Made by a program: the position numbers and the translations under genes
The notes under the pieces: generated by a model
Database searches by the model: none
Seen by the model: only the letters and a program-made list of their open reading frames with translations
What the model was told of the DNA's origin: nothing
Source: an uncultured Caldilineaceae bacterium
GTDB lineage: Bacteria > Chloroflexota > Anaerolineae > Caldilineales > Caldilineaceae
Reading direction: 5' to 3'
Assembly: GCA_958295915.1 (NCBI GenBank)
Contig: OY282381.1
Span: forward strand, 1,882,722-1,946,721
Length of the DNA: 64,000 bases
In this document: positions 23,805-33,279 of the stretch, one piece after another
Numbering within the stretch: position 1 is the first letter of the stretch
How the letters are laid out: each line of letters begins with the position of its first letter

Positions 23805-24758
23805 ATGGGAGATGCCGTGTCAATGGGGCTACGTCGCCCTGCAGAAACCAGAACGCCTAGATGGTCGCGTAAAGCCAAATCTGACAACATCACCGGGTAT
23901 CTGTTCCTGGCGCCTTGGGTGCTCGGCTTCCTGGGGTTTACAGTCGGCCCCATGCTGGCGTCCGGCTATCTGTCGCTGACCAAATACTCCGGTTTCGGCT
24001 CTACCAAGTGGATCGGTTTCGAGAACTATTCCAAGATCTTCAGCGACGATCTTTTCTACACGGCGCTCTACAATACGATCTATTACGCCTTTCTCGGCGT
24101 GCCCGCCCAACTGCTCGTGGCGCTCTGTCTGGCCGTGCTGCTGAATATGAAGGTGCGCTATGTCAATGTTTTCCGCACTGTGTACTACATCCCCACGGTG
24201 ACGCCAGCGGTAGCCAATGTTTTTTTGTGGGTCTGGATCTTCAATTTGGATTTTGGGCTGATCAATTCTCTGTTGCGTCTGGTGGGCATCGCCCCGGTGA
24301 ACTGGCTCTGGGACCCGCAGATCGTCAAACCCGCGCTAATCCTGATGAGCCTCTGGTCGGTGGGGCAACAGATGGTGATCTTTTTGGCCGCCCTGCAGGG
24401 CGTGCCAGAGGAGTTGCTGGAGGCTGCGGCCATCGATGGCGCCAACAACTTCCGGCGTTTTTTGCGTATTACAATCCCTCTGATCAGCCCGGTTATCTTC
24501 CTCAATCTCATTATCGGTGTCATTAACCTTTTCCAGACCTTCACTGTCGCTTTCATCGCCACCAAGGGCGGCCCCATCAATTCATCGCTCTTTTACGTGC
24601 TCTATATATACCGTAAAGGGTTCGAGAGCTTCTCCATGGGCTACGCGTCCGGGCTGGCATGGATTCTCTTCATGATTATCTTGGTGATTACCGCCCTACA
24701 GTTTTACTTTTCACAACGCTGGGTCTACTATGAAAGCGGTGGCGCGCCGACCACATGA
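23805..24758 (+). CDS. Carbohydrate ABC transporter permease (MalF/UgpA type)
   Basis: 317 aa, six predicted membrane segments, starting with LFLAPWVLGFLGFTVGPML after a basic 30-residue cytoplasmic N-terminus. The EAA loop is at about residues 207-215 (EAAAIDGANN). The C-terminus FYFSQRWVYYES matches the first transporter's permease. AAAAAGGAAC precedes ATG 23805. The gap of about 200 bp after the binding-protein gene contains an inverted repeat around 23686-23722 (GAACGGCACGGCGAATGG and CCATTCGCCGTGCCGTT), a likely stem-loop that lowers permease expression relative to the binding protein. Confidence 0.9.
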   Translation: MGDAVSMGLRRPAETRTPRWSRKAKSDNITGYLFLAPWVLGFLGFTVGPMLASGYLSLTKYSGFGSTKWIGFENYSKIFSDDLFYTALYNTIYYAFLGVPAQLLVALCLAVLLNMKVRYVNVFRTVYYIPTVTPAVANVFLWVWIFNLDFGLINSLLRLVGIAPVNWLWDPQIVKPALILMSLWSVGQQMVIFLAALQGVPEELLEAAAIDGANNFRRFLRITIPLISPVIFLNLIIGVINLFQTFTVAFIATKGGPINSSLFYVLYIYRKGFESFSMGYASGLAWILFMIILVITALQFYFSQRWVYYESGGAPTT

Positions 24759-24844
24759 GCCCGGGAAAGTTTGCCCGTTGCCAAGGCCCCCTATTCATGT
24801 CAGCCGCTTGCAACCCAATATTGTGACGCAGGAGGAATGCGCGC

Positions 24845-25696
24845 GTGGAACGAGAAGAAAAACGTATTGAGTCGATATCCCGCCAGATGGGGGCCTATTC
24901 CCTGCTGTTCTTGGGGGCAGTGGTATCGTTGATGCCACTGTACTGGCTGGTCATGACCTCGTTGCGGCCCGCAGGGGCCGAATTCACCTATCCGCCTGAA
25001 TGGATCCCCTCATCTTTTCACCCGGAAAATTATACGGTCGCTTGGAACCGGGCGCCCTTCTGGATCTTTACGTTTAACAGTATATTGGTTACCTTCCTCG
25101 CTACGATGGGGACCATCATCACAGCCTCAATGGCCGCCTATGCCTTCGCGCGCATTCCCTTTTATGGGCGCAATGTCTGGTTTGCGCTAACGCTCTCTAC
25201 CATGATGTTGCCGTGGGCAGTCACACTGATCCCGCGTTTTCTGCTGTTCAAGTATCTATCCTTGCTCGATTCGCTGTGGCCCCTCTTTCTACCTTTCTGG
25301 TTCGGCGGCGGCGCCTTCTACATTTTCCTGATCCGCCAGTTTATTATGACCTTGCCGCTCGAAATGGAGGAGGCTGCCGTCGTGGATGGCGCCTCGCGTC
25401 TGCGTATCTTCCTGATGATTACAATGCCTTTAACCAAGCCCGCGGTTGCGGCTGTGGGTGTCTTCTCTTTTATTCACCACTGGAACGATTTTATGGGGCC
25501 ACTGATCTTTACCAACCAGGAAAGCACCCGCACGCTGGCGCTGGGATTGCGCTACTTTGGCGATGAGCAGTTCACCGAATTCCGGCTTGTCATGGCCGTT
25601 GCCACGTTGATGCTCGTTCCGGTCCTGGTTGTCTTCTTTGCCGCCAACAAATACTTCGTTTCTGGCGTCGCGCTTACCGGCCTGGCCGGACGATAG
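24845..25696 (+). CDS. Carbohydrate ABC transporter permease (MalG/UgpE type)
   Basis: 283 aa, GTG start at 24845 with AGGAGG 7-8 nt upstream. First membrane helix is LLFLGAVVSLMPLYWLVM. The periplasmic YPPEWIPSSF segment is typical. The EAA loop EEAAVVDGASRL is near residue 177. The C-terminus VSGVALTGLAGR is the subfamily ending. It partners the 23805 permease. The PhyH gene starts 14 bp after the stop. Confidence 0.9.
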   Translation: MEREEKRIESISRQMGAYSLLFLGAVVSLMPLYWLVMTSLRPAGAEFTYPPEWIPSSFHPENYTVAWNRAPFWIFTFNSILVTFLATMGTIITASMAAYAFARIPFYGRNVWFALTLSTMMLPWAVTLIPRFLLFKYLSLLDSLWPLFLPFWFGGGAFYIFLIRQFIMTLPLEMEEAAVVDGASRLRIFLMITMPLTKPAVAAVGVFSFIHHWNDFMGPLIFTNQESTRTLALGLRYFGDEQFTEFRLVMAVATLMLVPVLVVFFAANKYFVSGVALTGLAGR

Positions 25697-25710
25697 AGAG
25701 GGAACAAGCA

Positions 25711-26511
25711 ATGCAAACCGCAAACGGAAACAAAGCGCCAATCCAACGCAAGGCGCTGAACGAAGAACAGATCAACCGTTTCTGGATCGACGGCTATCTG
25801 ACCGTGGGCAAGCTCTTGCAGAATGACGAAATCGAGCTGCTGCGCCGGGAGTATGATCGCGAATTTGAACGGGCGCGCAGCGGTCAAGGCGCCTTTCGCA
25901 ATCTGTCCATCGACGATACCGACGACCTGGACGCCAAAAATCAGGCCGAAACGCAGATGCTCCAGATCATGCAGATGAGCGAAAACAACATCCATTTTCG
26001 CCGCTTACTCTACAATGATCGCATTCTGGATCTGATCGAGGATCTGATCGGGCCCAATATCCAGCTTTTCCACGACCAGGCGCTCTTCAAACCAGCGCGC
26101 CACGGCGGCCCCGTCCACTGGCACCAGGACAATGCCTACTGGCGCTGCTCCCCGTCCAATCTGGTAAGTTGCTGGATCACGCTTGATGATGTGGATATTC
26201 ACAATGGCGCTATGCAGTTCCTACCCGGCACCCACTTTCGAGCCGAAGAGCACGCGCGGGCGTCCGATACCAGCGCTCTACTCGACCTGGGTGACAAGGT
26301 CGATGAATCCAGGGCCGTGGCAGTTGCGCTCCCCGCCGGCGGCGTGACGCTGCATCATTGCCAGACACTGCACTACACGGCCCCCAACGTCACCGACCGC
26401 CAACGCCGCGCCTTTGCCATTCACTTCATGACGCCCGGCACCAAATCGCTACGCGCCCTGGACTATTTGGACGTATCGTTCGCGCGCCCGATCGTGCGGA
26501 TGCGGGTCTGA
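25711..26511 (+). CDS. Phytanoyl-CoA dioxygenase (PhyH) family protein
   Basis: Fe(II)/2-oxoglutarate-dependent oxygenase, 266 aa. The iron facial triad is readable: H138 and D140 in VHWHQDNAYW, and distal H221 in LHYTAPN, with the 2-oxoglutarate Arg shortly after (RQRRAFAIHF). It likely hydroxylates the solute delivered by the preceding importer, or a derivative of it. It is the last gene of the cassette, with 14 bp spacing. The paralogous cassette at 26662-30878 also ends in a PhyH gene. Confidence 0.88.
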   Translation: MQTANGNKAPIQRKALNEEQINRFWIDGYLTVGKLLQNDEIELLRREYDREFERARSGQGAFRNLSIDDTDDLDAKNQAETQMLQIMQMSENNIHFRRLLYNDRILDLIEDLIGPNIQLFHDQALFKPARHGGPVHWHQDNAYWRCSPSNLVSCWITLDDVDIHNGAMQFLPGTHFRAEEHARASDTSALLDLGDKVDESRAVAVALPAGGVTLHHCQTLHYTAPNVTDRQRRAFAIHFMTPGTKSLRALDYLDVSFARPIVRMRV

Positions 26512-26661
26512 GTCAGGTTTCAGCCATGCATCGCCGCCAACCAACCCGTGGAACACGGATTGAGCCAATGTTTGTCGATCTGCGTATCAATTTGAAAACC
26601 TATTCTGTCTGTTAGAGTTTTCGGATATCCAACGATCGTATGCACAGGAGAACCCAAAACA

Positions 26662-28056
26662 ATGAGCAATATGAACGAGAGAAGACGCTCGAGCCGACGT
26701 GAATTCTTGCGCGCCAGCGCCTTGACGATGGCCGGATTGACTGCCGTCGCCTGCGCGCCAGCGGCTGCGCCCGCGGATGAGGCGACCGGCTCCCAGGCCG
26801 CAGGCGCCGCCAGAGTATCTGTCGCCACCAATGATGTCGAGGCCGCCTATGAAGAGGTGGGACGCCAGTGGGAAGGCGCACTACTGCGGCTGCCGATTGG
26901 CGGCAGAGGTCATTGGGGCGTTAATCAGAAGGCAGCGGAACGATTTACTGAATTGACCGGCATCGAGACCGAATGGGAGGACAATCCCTACGACCAGGTC
27001 TACGACAAGACATTCCTCGATTTGGGATCGCAGAGCGGCACATACGATGTGCTCGATCTGAACTTTGCCTGGTTCGGTCAATTTATCGCTACGGATGGTC
27101 TGCTACGGCTGGAAGAGTATGTCGATAATCCCGCCTTCCCACCCATCGACTTGGAGGCCTTTGTCCCGGCCGTGTTGGAAGTGTATGGCAAGTGGGAAGG
27201 CAATCTCTACGGCTTGCCCTGGTTGGGCGACGCCATGATCTTCCCCTACAACCAGGCGCACTACGAAGCTGTCGGTCTCGACCCGCAGGCGCCGCCGGCC
27301 ACCTGGAACGAAGTCCACGAATTTGGCAAAACCCTGACGCACGATGATCAATACGGCTTCGCCTTGATGGGTGGACGTCAGATCCAGGCCATGTGCACCT
27401 ACGCCGCCATCTTCTTTGGATTGGCAGGGAAGGGGTTCTACAACGACGCTGGCGAGCCACAGTTTGACAGTGACGAAGGGCTGGAAGCCATGGAAATCAT
27501 GGCTGTAAAGCTACCGGAGATCTCGCCGCCGGCGGCTATTTCCTGGGATATTGTGCAGGCCGCAGAAGCAGTGTCGCAAGGCACATGCTCTATGGAGATC
27601 CAGTGGCCCGGTATTCTGCAAGGGTTGATTGCCGAAGATTCGCCTGTGCTCGGGCAGATGGGCTTTGCGACACCCCCCGGAGGCACGCCCCTAGGGGGCC
27701 ATGGCATTGCAGTCTCCAATTACTCCCAGAATAAAGAGGCAGCCTATCTGCTTTGCCACTACCTGGTCTCACCTGAGATTCAGCGCCAATATGTGAGCGA
27801 GGGCTATGCCATCACCCTGACCGCGCTGTTTGAAGACCCCGAAGTTCAGGCCATCAACCCCTACCTCAAGACGATGGGCGATGCCATGGCGATTGGTCTC
27901 AGTTGGCCACGCACTGAAGAGACCAATGAAGTCTTTGACATCATGGTCAAACACATCAATGCAGCCATAACCAGAGAAGAAGCGCCGGATGAAGCAACCC
28001 TGCTGATGAATGAAGAGATTCTGGAGTTGCGTAAAGAACGCGGGTATGTTGGCTAA
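26662..28056 (+). CDS. ABC transporter extracellular solute-binding lipoprotein
   Basis: 464 aa. Tat-type signal SSRREFLRASALTMAG (Arg-Arg at 12-13) with lipobox AVAC at Cys31 and an Ala/Pro-rich linker. The mature part has the family 1 pattern with GIETEWEDNPYDQVYDK, GSQSGTYDVLDLNFAW and LYGLPWLGDAMIFPYNQ. It begins a second transporter cassette arranged exactly like the 22230 one. It shares little sequence with that binding protein by eye, so the two importers probably take different substrates. Confidence 0.92.
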   Translation: MSNMNERRRSSRREFLRASALTMAGLTAVACAPAAAPADEATGSQAAGAARVSVATNDVEAAYEEVGRQWEGALLRLPIGGRGHWGVNQKAAERFTELTGIETEWEDNPYDQVYDKTFLDLGSQSGTYDVLDLNFAWFGQFIATDGLLRLEEYVDNPAFPPIDLEAFVPAVLEVYGKWEGNLYGLPWLGDAMIFPYNQAHYEAVGLDPQAPPATWNEVHEFGKTLTHDDQYGFALMGGRQIQAMCTYAAIFFGLAGKGFYNDAGEPQFDSDEGLEAMEIMAVKLPEISPPAAISWDIVQAAEAVSQGTCSMEIQWPGILQGLIAEDSPVLGQMGFATPPGGTPLGGHGIAVSNYSQNKEAAYLLCHYLVSPEIQRQYVSEGYAITLTALFEDPEVQAINPYLKTMGDAMAIGLSWPRTEETNEVFDIMVKHINAAITREEAPDEATLLMNEEILELRKERGYVG

Positions 28057-28133
28057 CCGGTACGTGGTCGCGAGCCAAACGGTTTTGGATACTATCCGAA
28101 TCCGTTTGGCCGTCCATAGGGAAACGCGCTGAA

Positions 28134-29084
28134 ATGGCATCCGTCGAAGTATCGCAACAGGGTCGGCGCCCGTACCGCGCAGAACAGCGAAACCGATTCC
28201 TTGGTTTGCCTCTTCACTATGTGTTAATCGCACCCACCTTTTTGATCGTCTTCGGACTGTTGGTCTATCCGCTCGGATATGCAATTGGGCTCAGTTTCTC
28301 CAACAAAATCTTAACCGGATCTGTCCCTTTCAAATGGGTGGGGCTGGAAAACTATATCGATCTGTTGGTAGCCAAGAGCGAAATGTGGACGTCTGTCTGG
28401 GTTACATTGCGCTTTGCGCTGGTAGGTGTCCTGTTTGAATTTATCATCGGTCTCGGTCTGGCGATGGTTCTCAATCGGGAATTTATCGGGCGCACTTGGC
28501 TGCGGGTAGGGCTGTTGATTCCATTGATGGTGCCGCCATTGGCCTCAGGGCTTGTCTGGCGCATCATGTATGACGATGAATTTGGCGTCTTTTCCCATCT
28601 GATTCGCGCTTTGGGCGGCGATCCGCCGATTTTTCTGGGCGATCCGAACTATGCGCTCTATGCCGTCGTCGCCACCGAGGTGTGGCGCTCCAGTCCATTT
28701 ATGGTGCTCGTACTGCTGGCCGCGCTCCAGGCGCAGCCTCAAGAAACTATCGAGGCCGCAGAAGTCGATGGCGCCAGCGGCTGGCAAGTCTTTCGCTTGA
28801 TCACGCTGCCCTTTATTATGCCCGTCATCATTGTGGCGCTGCTCTTCCGCACAGTGGATGCCTTGCGCACCTTCGACCTGATCTTCTTGTTGACAGCCGG
28901 TGGCCCCGGTACCACGACCGAAGTGATCAGCATGTTTATCTATCGCTGGGGATTTCGTCATTTCAAGTTGGGTTTTACTTCTGCGGCGTCGATTCTATTG
29001 CTGATCGCTACGCTGCTCATCTGCGTCTTTTATTTGCGGATGCTGGTCGTGCGCCAGGCCGCGGTCCAGCTCACAGAGAGATAG
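28134..29084 (+). CDS. Carbohydrate ABC transporter permease (MalF/UgpA type)
   Basis: 316 aa with a polar 30-residue N-terminus and six membrane segments from YVLIAPTFLIVFGLLVYP. EAA loop EAAEVDGASGWQ is near residue 205. It ends in a basic tail (RMLVVRQAAVQ). It is 77 bp after the binding-protein gene and 5 bp before the next permease. Confidence 0.9.
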   Translation: MASVEVSQQGRRPYRAEQRNRFLGLPLHYVLIAPTFLIVFGLLVYPLGYAIGLSFSNKILTGSVPFKWVGLENYIDLLVAKSEMWTSVWVTLRFALVGVLFEFIIGLGLAMVLNREFIGRTWLRVGLLIPLMVPPLASGLVWRIMYDDEFGVFSHLIRALGGDPPIFLGDPNYALYAVVATEVWRSSPFMVLVLLAALQAQPQETIEAAEVDGASGWQVFRLITLPFIMPVIIVALLFRTVDALRTFDLIFLLTAGGPGTTTEVISMFIYRWGFRHFKLGFTSAASILLLIATLLICVFYLRMLVVRQAAVQLTER

Positions 29085-29089
29085 TTCCA

Positions 29090-29938
29090 ATGACGCGATC
29101 CAAAATCAACGCCAACAGACTCAGTACAATGCGGAACGTTGCGTTGCTCTTGTTGGTCGCATCAGTTTGGATCTTCTATTTCTTCCCCATCTATTGGATG
29201 GTAACCTCTTCCCTCAAAACCCGGGTGGATACTTTCTCAATTCCGCCCAAGTGGATCTTTTCACCAACATTTCAGCATTTTATCAACAGCTTCAGCGACC
29301 CTAAGTTTATGAAGGCAGTGCAGAATAGCCTGGTCATCACGGTGACCACGGTCCTGTTCTCCCTCCTTTTGGGCGCGTGGGCGGCCTATGCCTTTGCCCG
29401 CTTTCGCTTCAAAGGCTCGTTAGCGTTGAGCTTTTCCCTCATCGTTGCGCGGATGATGCCGCCGATCGTCTTTATCGTGCCGATCTATCTGCTCTTCAAT
29501 TCCCTGAAACTGCGCAACACGCACATCGGCCTGATCCTGATCTTCACAGTCTTCAATCTGCCCTTTACAGTGTGGATGCTTAAGAGTTTTTTTGAAGAAG
29601 TACCGATTGAATTGGAAGAGGCGGCGTGGATTGATGGCGCTTCACGCCTGCAAGCGCTGACCCGTGTCACGCTGCCGCTGATTGCGCCGGGGTTGGCCGC
29701 CACCGCGGTCTTTGCCGCGCTGCTGGCGTGGAACGAATTCCTCTTCGCGCTGCTGCTGGGCGGCCCCAGCACAACGACACTCCCAGTGTTTCTATCCAGC
29801 TATATTGGAGAACGCACGATTGAATGGGGTGAAATCATGGCCACGGCCGTAATCGCCGTTGTGCCTCCCACAATCTTAGTGATGCTGGTTCAACAGAATC
29901 TGATTAAAGGGTTGACGTTGGGGGCTGTGAAGGGTTAA
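29090..29938 (+). CDS. Carbohydrate ABC transporter permease (MalG/UgpE type)
   Basis: 282 aa. ATG 29090 starts 5 bp after the partner's stop; a longer in-frame extension through the partner gene is an artefact. First helix LLLVASVWIFYFFPIYWMV. The segment SIPPKWIFSP precedes the second helix. EAA loop EEAAWIDGASRL is near residue 178. The C-terminus IKGLTLGAVKG is the usual ending. No ATPase gene is in this cassette either, so a shared ATPase is expected elsewhere. Confidence 0.9.
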   Translation: MTRSKINANRLSTMRNVALLLLVASVWIFYFFPIYWMVTSSLKTRVDTFSIPPKWIFSPTFQHFINSFSDPKFMKAVQNSLVITVTTVLFSLLLGAWAAYAFARFRFKGSLALSFSLIVARMMPPIVFIVPIYLLFNSLKLRNTHIGLILIFTVFNLPFTVWMLKSFFEEVPIELEEAAWIDGASRLQALTRVTLPLIAPGLAATAVFAALLAWNEFLFALLLGGPSTTTLPVFLSSYIGERTIEWGEIMATAVIAVVPPTILVMLVQQNLIKGLTLGAVKG

Positions 29939-30002
29939 TGTATGACGTGGCCCATCACCCAACACCATGGAGAAATTGAAGGAAATGAAAGAAGAAGCGA
30001 CT

Positions 30003-30878
30003 ATGTCGACGCCAACCATACTCGATGGCATAAACATTGATGAGCTGATTACCGACGCCGTACTCGAAGAATATTGGCGGCGCGGCTATTGGGTCAGCCC
30101 CAAGCTCTTTGACGATGAACAGGCTGCAGAGCTGCGGCAGGCCCAGGAACGACTGTGGCGCGGCGAGCATGATTCGAATCTCCCATCCCAGTATGGCGTG
30201 CGCGCAGTAGACCCAGGCTCGCCTGACGTGCGCCAGCAGTGCAACGCCTTCTGGCTCAGCAATGCAATTGGCAAAGTCACCACGAGCCCGCTATTGGGCG
30301 CAATCGGCGCGCGTCTGATGGGGGTAGAGACGGTTCGACTGTGGCATGATCAGGCGGTCTATAAGCCCGGCGTAGGGCCAGATGGCGGGGATGAGTTGGC
30401 CGGCAACATCGGCTGGCACCAGGATTACGGGCACTGGCGATCATCCAGCGCCACCAACATGTGCACGGCTTGGATCGCCTTGCAGGATACAGACCTGCAG
30501 AACGGTGGCATGCGCACGATCGTTGGCTCGCACAAATGGGGGCTGCTGGAAGACAGCAACACCTTTGGCCACAAGGATCTCGGCGGATTGCAGGCCCGCT
30601 TTGCCAACCAGGAGATCAGCGGCGACTGGATCGACGAGCCTTGCATCTTGGAGGCAGGCCAGGTGAGCTTTCACCACGCGCTGACCTTGCATGGATCCGG
30701 CCCCAACCTGACCTGGGAGCCGCGCATGTGCCTGATATCACACATGATGCCAGGGGACACCACCTATCAGCCTGATGCCCAATGGCATCCCAATCTGGTC
30801 TTCTTGGGCCCCAACGCGCGCGCAGGGCAGCCCTTTGCCGGCGCCTATTGGCCGCAGATGTGGCCCCCAATCGACTAA
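30003..30878 (+). CDS. Phytanoyl-CoA dioxygenase (PhyH) family protein
   Basis: 291 aa from ATG 30003; an in-frame ATG at 29967 would add 12 charged residues that look like the ribosome-binding leader. The iron ligands are H139 and D141 (GWHQDYGHW) and distal H230 (LTLHGSGPN), with the Arg after it in EPRMCLISHMM. It closes the second transporter cassette. It is more divergent from the first PhyH than a recent duplicate would be, including an N-terminal ELITDAVLEEYWRRGYWVSP helix. Confidence 0.87.
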   Translation: MSTPTILDGINIDELITDAVLEEYWRRGYWVSPKLFDDEQAAELRQAQERLWRGEHDSNLPSQYGVRAVDPGSPDVRQQCNAFWLSNAIGKVTTSPLLGAIGARLMGVETVRLWHDQAVYKPGVGPDGGDELAGNIGWHQDYGHWRSSSATNMCTAWIALQDTDLQNGGMRTIVGSHKWGLLEDSNTFGHKDLGGLQARFANQEISGDWIDEPCILEAGQVSFHHALTLHGSGPNLTWEPRMCLISHMMPGDTTYQPDAQWHPNLVFLGPNARAGQPFAGAYWPQMWPPID

Positions 30879-30885
30879 CTATTTC

Positions 30886-30913
30886 TCGCGCTTCGAGCCG
30901 AGGCGCATTCAAC
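30886..30913. repeat. Family B palindromic repeat, degenerate, supplies a stop codon
   Basis: CGCGCTTCGAGCCGAGGC followed by GCATTCAAC is the reverse of the family B consensus (GTTGAATGCGCCTC...). Its TGA (in GTTGA, minus strand) is the stop codon of the Gfo/Idh gene at 30909. Confidence 0.7.
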
Positions 30914-31910
30914 GCGCCTCTCCGGTCGCCCGCAACAGGGTTTCCTGCACCAAAAGTTCGTGCGCTAACGGCCGGGGCGCCGGCTGTTCGCCTTGAATGG
31001 TCGCCAGGAAAGACGCAAGCTCCAAGTCATACAGTTCTTGACGCGTCTGGGTCTGAATGGGTACGATGCGCGCCTCTTCACCTTCGCCATCGCCAGCCCG
31101 CGCCTCGGCAAGACAGAGCCGGATCCGTGTTGCCGGCTCCAGCGGTTCCATAATAGCGCTGCCGCGGCTGCCATAGATTTCAAAACGCCGCGCTGCGGGG
31201 CGTGTTTCCATCGCCGATGTGTCCACCACAGCGAATGCGCGGTCGAACTCAAAGACCCCCAGCGTGTTATCGGCGAATTCTCTGACGATACCGGAGTCGT
31301 TGCGCAGAAAGGCGGTCACCTTCTGCGGTCGGCCCAACAGCCACACGATCTGATCCAGCACGTGACAGGCTAATTCATAGAAGACACCGCCACGATGGCG
31401 ACTGATCTCTCTACGCTGCTCCGCGGTAAGCGACGTTCCGATACGCGCTCGGATAGCGAAAATATCCCCCAGGAGCCCCGACTGCACCCACTCTTCGATC
31501 TGCTGGAAACCGGCGTGATAGCGAAACATATAGCCCATCTGGATGGTGAGCCCCTGTTCCTCGGCCAGGGCTACGATATGCCGCCATTGGGGCCAGTTGT
31601 CGCCCGCTGGTTTGTCATACCAGACATGCTTGCCAGCCCGAACGCACCCTTCAGTCTGGTCGAGGCTCTGATGCGTAGGGCCTTCAGAAGCAATCGCGGC
31701 AATGCTGGCATCATCCAACATTTCGCTCTCGCTCTCAAACCAGTAGACGTTCTGATAGGGGCCATCCACACTGGCCATGGTACGCCGCTGCCCTGGATCC
31801 GGTTCGAAGACGCCCGCCAGTTCCACATTCGGATTCTGCTGTATGGCGCGCAGCTTACCCGCGGCATGGGCATGTTTGGTTCCGTACTGGGCTACGCGAA
31901 TAGATGTCAT
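30909..31910 (-). CDS. Gfo/Idh/MocA family oxidoreductase
   Basis: NAD(P)-dependent dehydrogenase, 333 aa. The N-terminus IRVAQYGTKHAHAAGKLRA is a variant Rossmann start. VWYDKPAGDNW holds the catalytic-domain Lys-Pro. The C-terminal sheet domain includes RHRGGVFYELACHVLDQIV. It overlaps the upstream 31907-32998 gene by 4 bp (ATGA), so the two oxidoreductases are translated together. It converges on the PhyH gene. The stop codon is provided by a family B repeat. Confidence 0.85.
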   Translation of the reverse strand: MTSIRVAQYGTKHAHAAGKLRAIQQNPNVELAGVFEPDPGQRRTMASVDGPYQNVYWFESESEMLDDASIAAIASEGPTHQSLDQTEGCVRAGKHVWYDKPAGDNWPQWRHIVALAEEQGLTIQMGYMFRYHAGFQQIEEWVQSGLLGDIFAIRARIGTSLTAEQRREISRHRGGVFYELACHVLDQIVWLLGRPQKVTAFLRNDSGIVREFADNTLGVFEFDRAFAVVDTSAMETRPAARRFEIYGSRGSAIMEPLEPATRIRLCLAEARAGDGEGEEARIVPIQTQTRQELYDLELASFLATIQGEQPAPRPLAHELLVQETLLRATGEAR

Positions 31911-32998
31911 AGTTGGCTCCTGTACTCGATCGGTAGTTCAATCTCTTGTGGCCGTCCACTATGAATCGACTCCGTGATCTTCTCGAGAAGCAGCGTGGCG
32001 AGAATGCCAGGATAGACCGGAACATAGGGATCGGTATCGTTGCGGATGGCGTCGATCAGAAGCGGCAGACGTTCGATAGGGGGAGGCGTAAGCGTTTCCG
32101 AGGTCAGTTCGCCGGTCACAGGATCGGGAGCCGTGAAGGTGACCTTGCGAAAATGTTCGTAGAGAACAGCGCTCTGCTCGCCATCGAAAAACTGGAAGAA
32201 CCATTTGGAGAGGACTGTGTTGTACCCAGCGTCACTCATCAGCATGGTCGCCACGGAATCATTGGCAAAGCGGATCGTTGCCGCCGCTGTATCTACGATG
32301 TTGAATGCCCGACGCTTTCGCGAAGTATTGCCCTCTACACATCCATGCTGGGCATTCAAATAGGGGTCAGCCAGCTCGCCGCCATGGGTCACCTGGCCCC
32401 CCGTGGCAAAGACCTCCACAGGGGGCGCGTCGTGCATCCAGCAGAGCAGGTCGACCAGATGGACGCCTACATCATAGAGCGGGCCACCGCCGATTTCGGC
32501 ATCCCACTGCCAGCGAGTGAGATCATCACGTCTGACCATACACTGGGCATGGCTCACTTTGGGCGGCTGCAGGCGGCTTTTGATCGCTCTTGTGGCCCCC
32601 GAAAAACGGATAGAGAAGTTAATCATCAATTTCGTGCCCGCGGCTTGCATCGCCTTGTAGATGCGCAGACAGTCCGCGGTATTCATGGCCATCGGCTTTT
32701 CCAAATAAACGTGCTTGCCTGCGTGCAGGGCGGCAACGGCCAGATCAGCGTGGGTACTGTGGGGGGTGGCAATGGCGACAATGTCCACATCCGGATCCGA
32801 GAAGATGCGCATGGGATCTGTAGTGTAGTAGTCGCCTTCAAATTGTTCATAATAGCGACTGGCTGCATCAGCGTCGATGTCGCAAAAGGCCCGTACGCCG
32901 ACATCCGGTGTGGACACCGCCCACTGGGAATGATGGTTTCCGATGCCTCCACAGCCAATAAGGGCCCAGCCAAGCGGGTGATTGGTTGAACTGTTCAT
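31907..32998 (-). CDS. Gfo/Idh/MocA family oxidoreductase
   Basis: 363 aa. Rossmann motif GWALIGCGGIGNHHS (GxGxxG). EKP motif VYLEKPMAMNTAD near residue 95. The GPLYDVGVHLVDLLCW block is typical of glucose-fructose oxidoreductase relatives. It is first of a two-gene minus-strand operon, divergent from the DUF6807 gene at 33280. It likely acts on a sugar or polyol product of the neighbouring transporter/oxygenase cassettes. Confidence 0.88.
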   Translation of the reverse strand: MNSSTNHPLGWALIGCGGIGNHHSQWAVSTPDVGVRAFCDIDADAASRYYEQFEGDYYTTDPMRIFSDPDVDIVAIATPHSTHADLAVAALHAGKHVYLEKPMAMNTADCLRIYKAMQAAGTKLMINFSIRFSGATRAIKSRLQPPKVSHAQCMVRRDDLTRWQWDAEIGGGPLYDVGVHLVDLLCWMHDAPPVEVFATGGQVTHGGELADPYLNAQHGCVEGNTSRKRRAFNIVDTAAATIRFANDSVATMLMSDAGYNTVLSKWFFQFFDGEQSAVLYEHFRKVTFTAPDPVTGELTSETLTPPPIERLPLLIDAIRNDTDPYVPVYPGILATLLLEKITESIHSGRPQEIELPIEYRSQL

Positions 32999-33279
32999 CT
33001 TGATTTCCTTGCTCTACGTATTGGTTCCTCCTCACACAAACATATCAATATACAACCATAATAACCCGCCAATCGCAACATCGTTTCCCAATCAGGTAAT
33101 GAAAAACTTGAGAGCTGTGAACTGAACGCTCCGCCTCTTGAATTAGAGGGAGCGATTGAGGATGCGATAGAATCTATTACGCGCGAAGCAAGCGGTTGCA
33201 GTGTGTTTTGTCGTGGACATAGTAATTTGGATATCGATGATACAAGTCTGAACCGTTCACCAATGATAAAAGGGGAAAG
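32999..33279. other. Divergent intergenic region with an open but unassigned stretch
   Basis: Contains the promoters for the two divergent genes. A plus-strand frame is open from about 33077 through 33240 (for example EGAIEDAIESITREASG and CRGHSNLDIDDTSLNRSP). It looks protein-like but has no start or ribosome-binding site and no family I recognise, so it may be a remnant of a lost gene. Confidence 0.35.
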
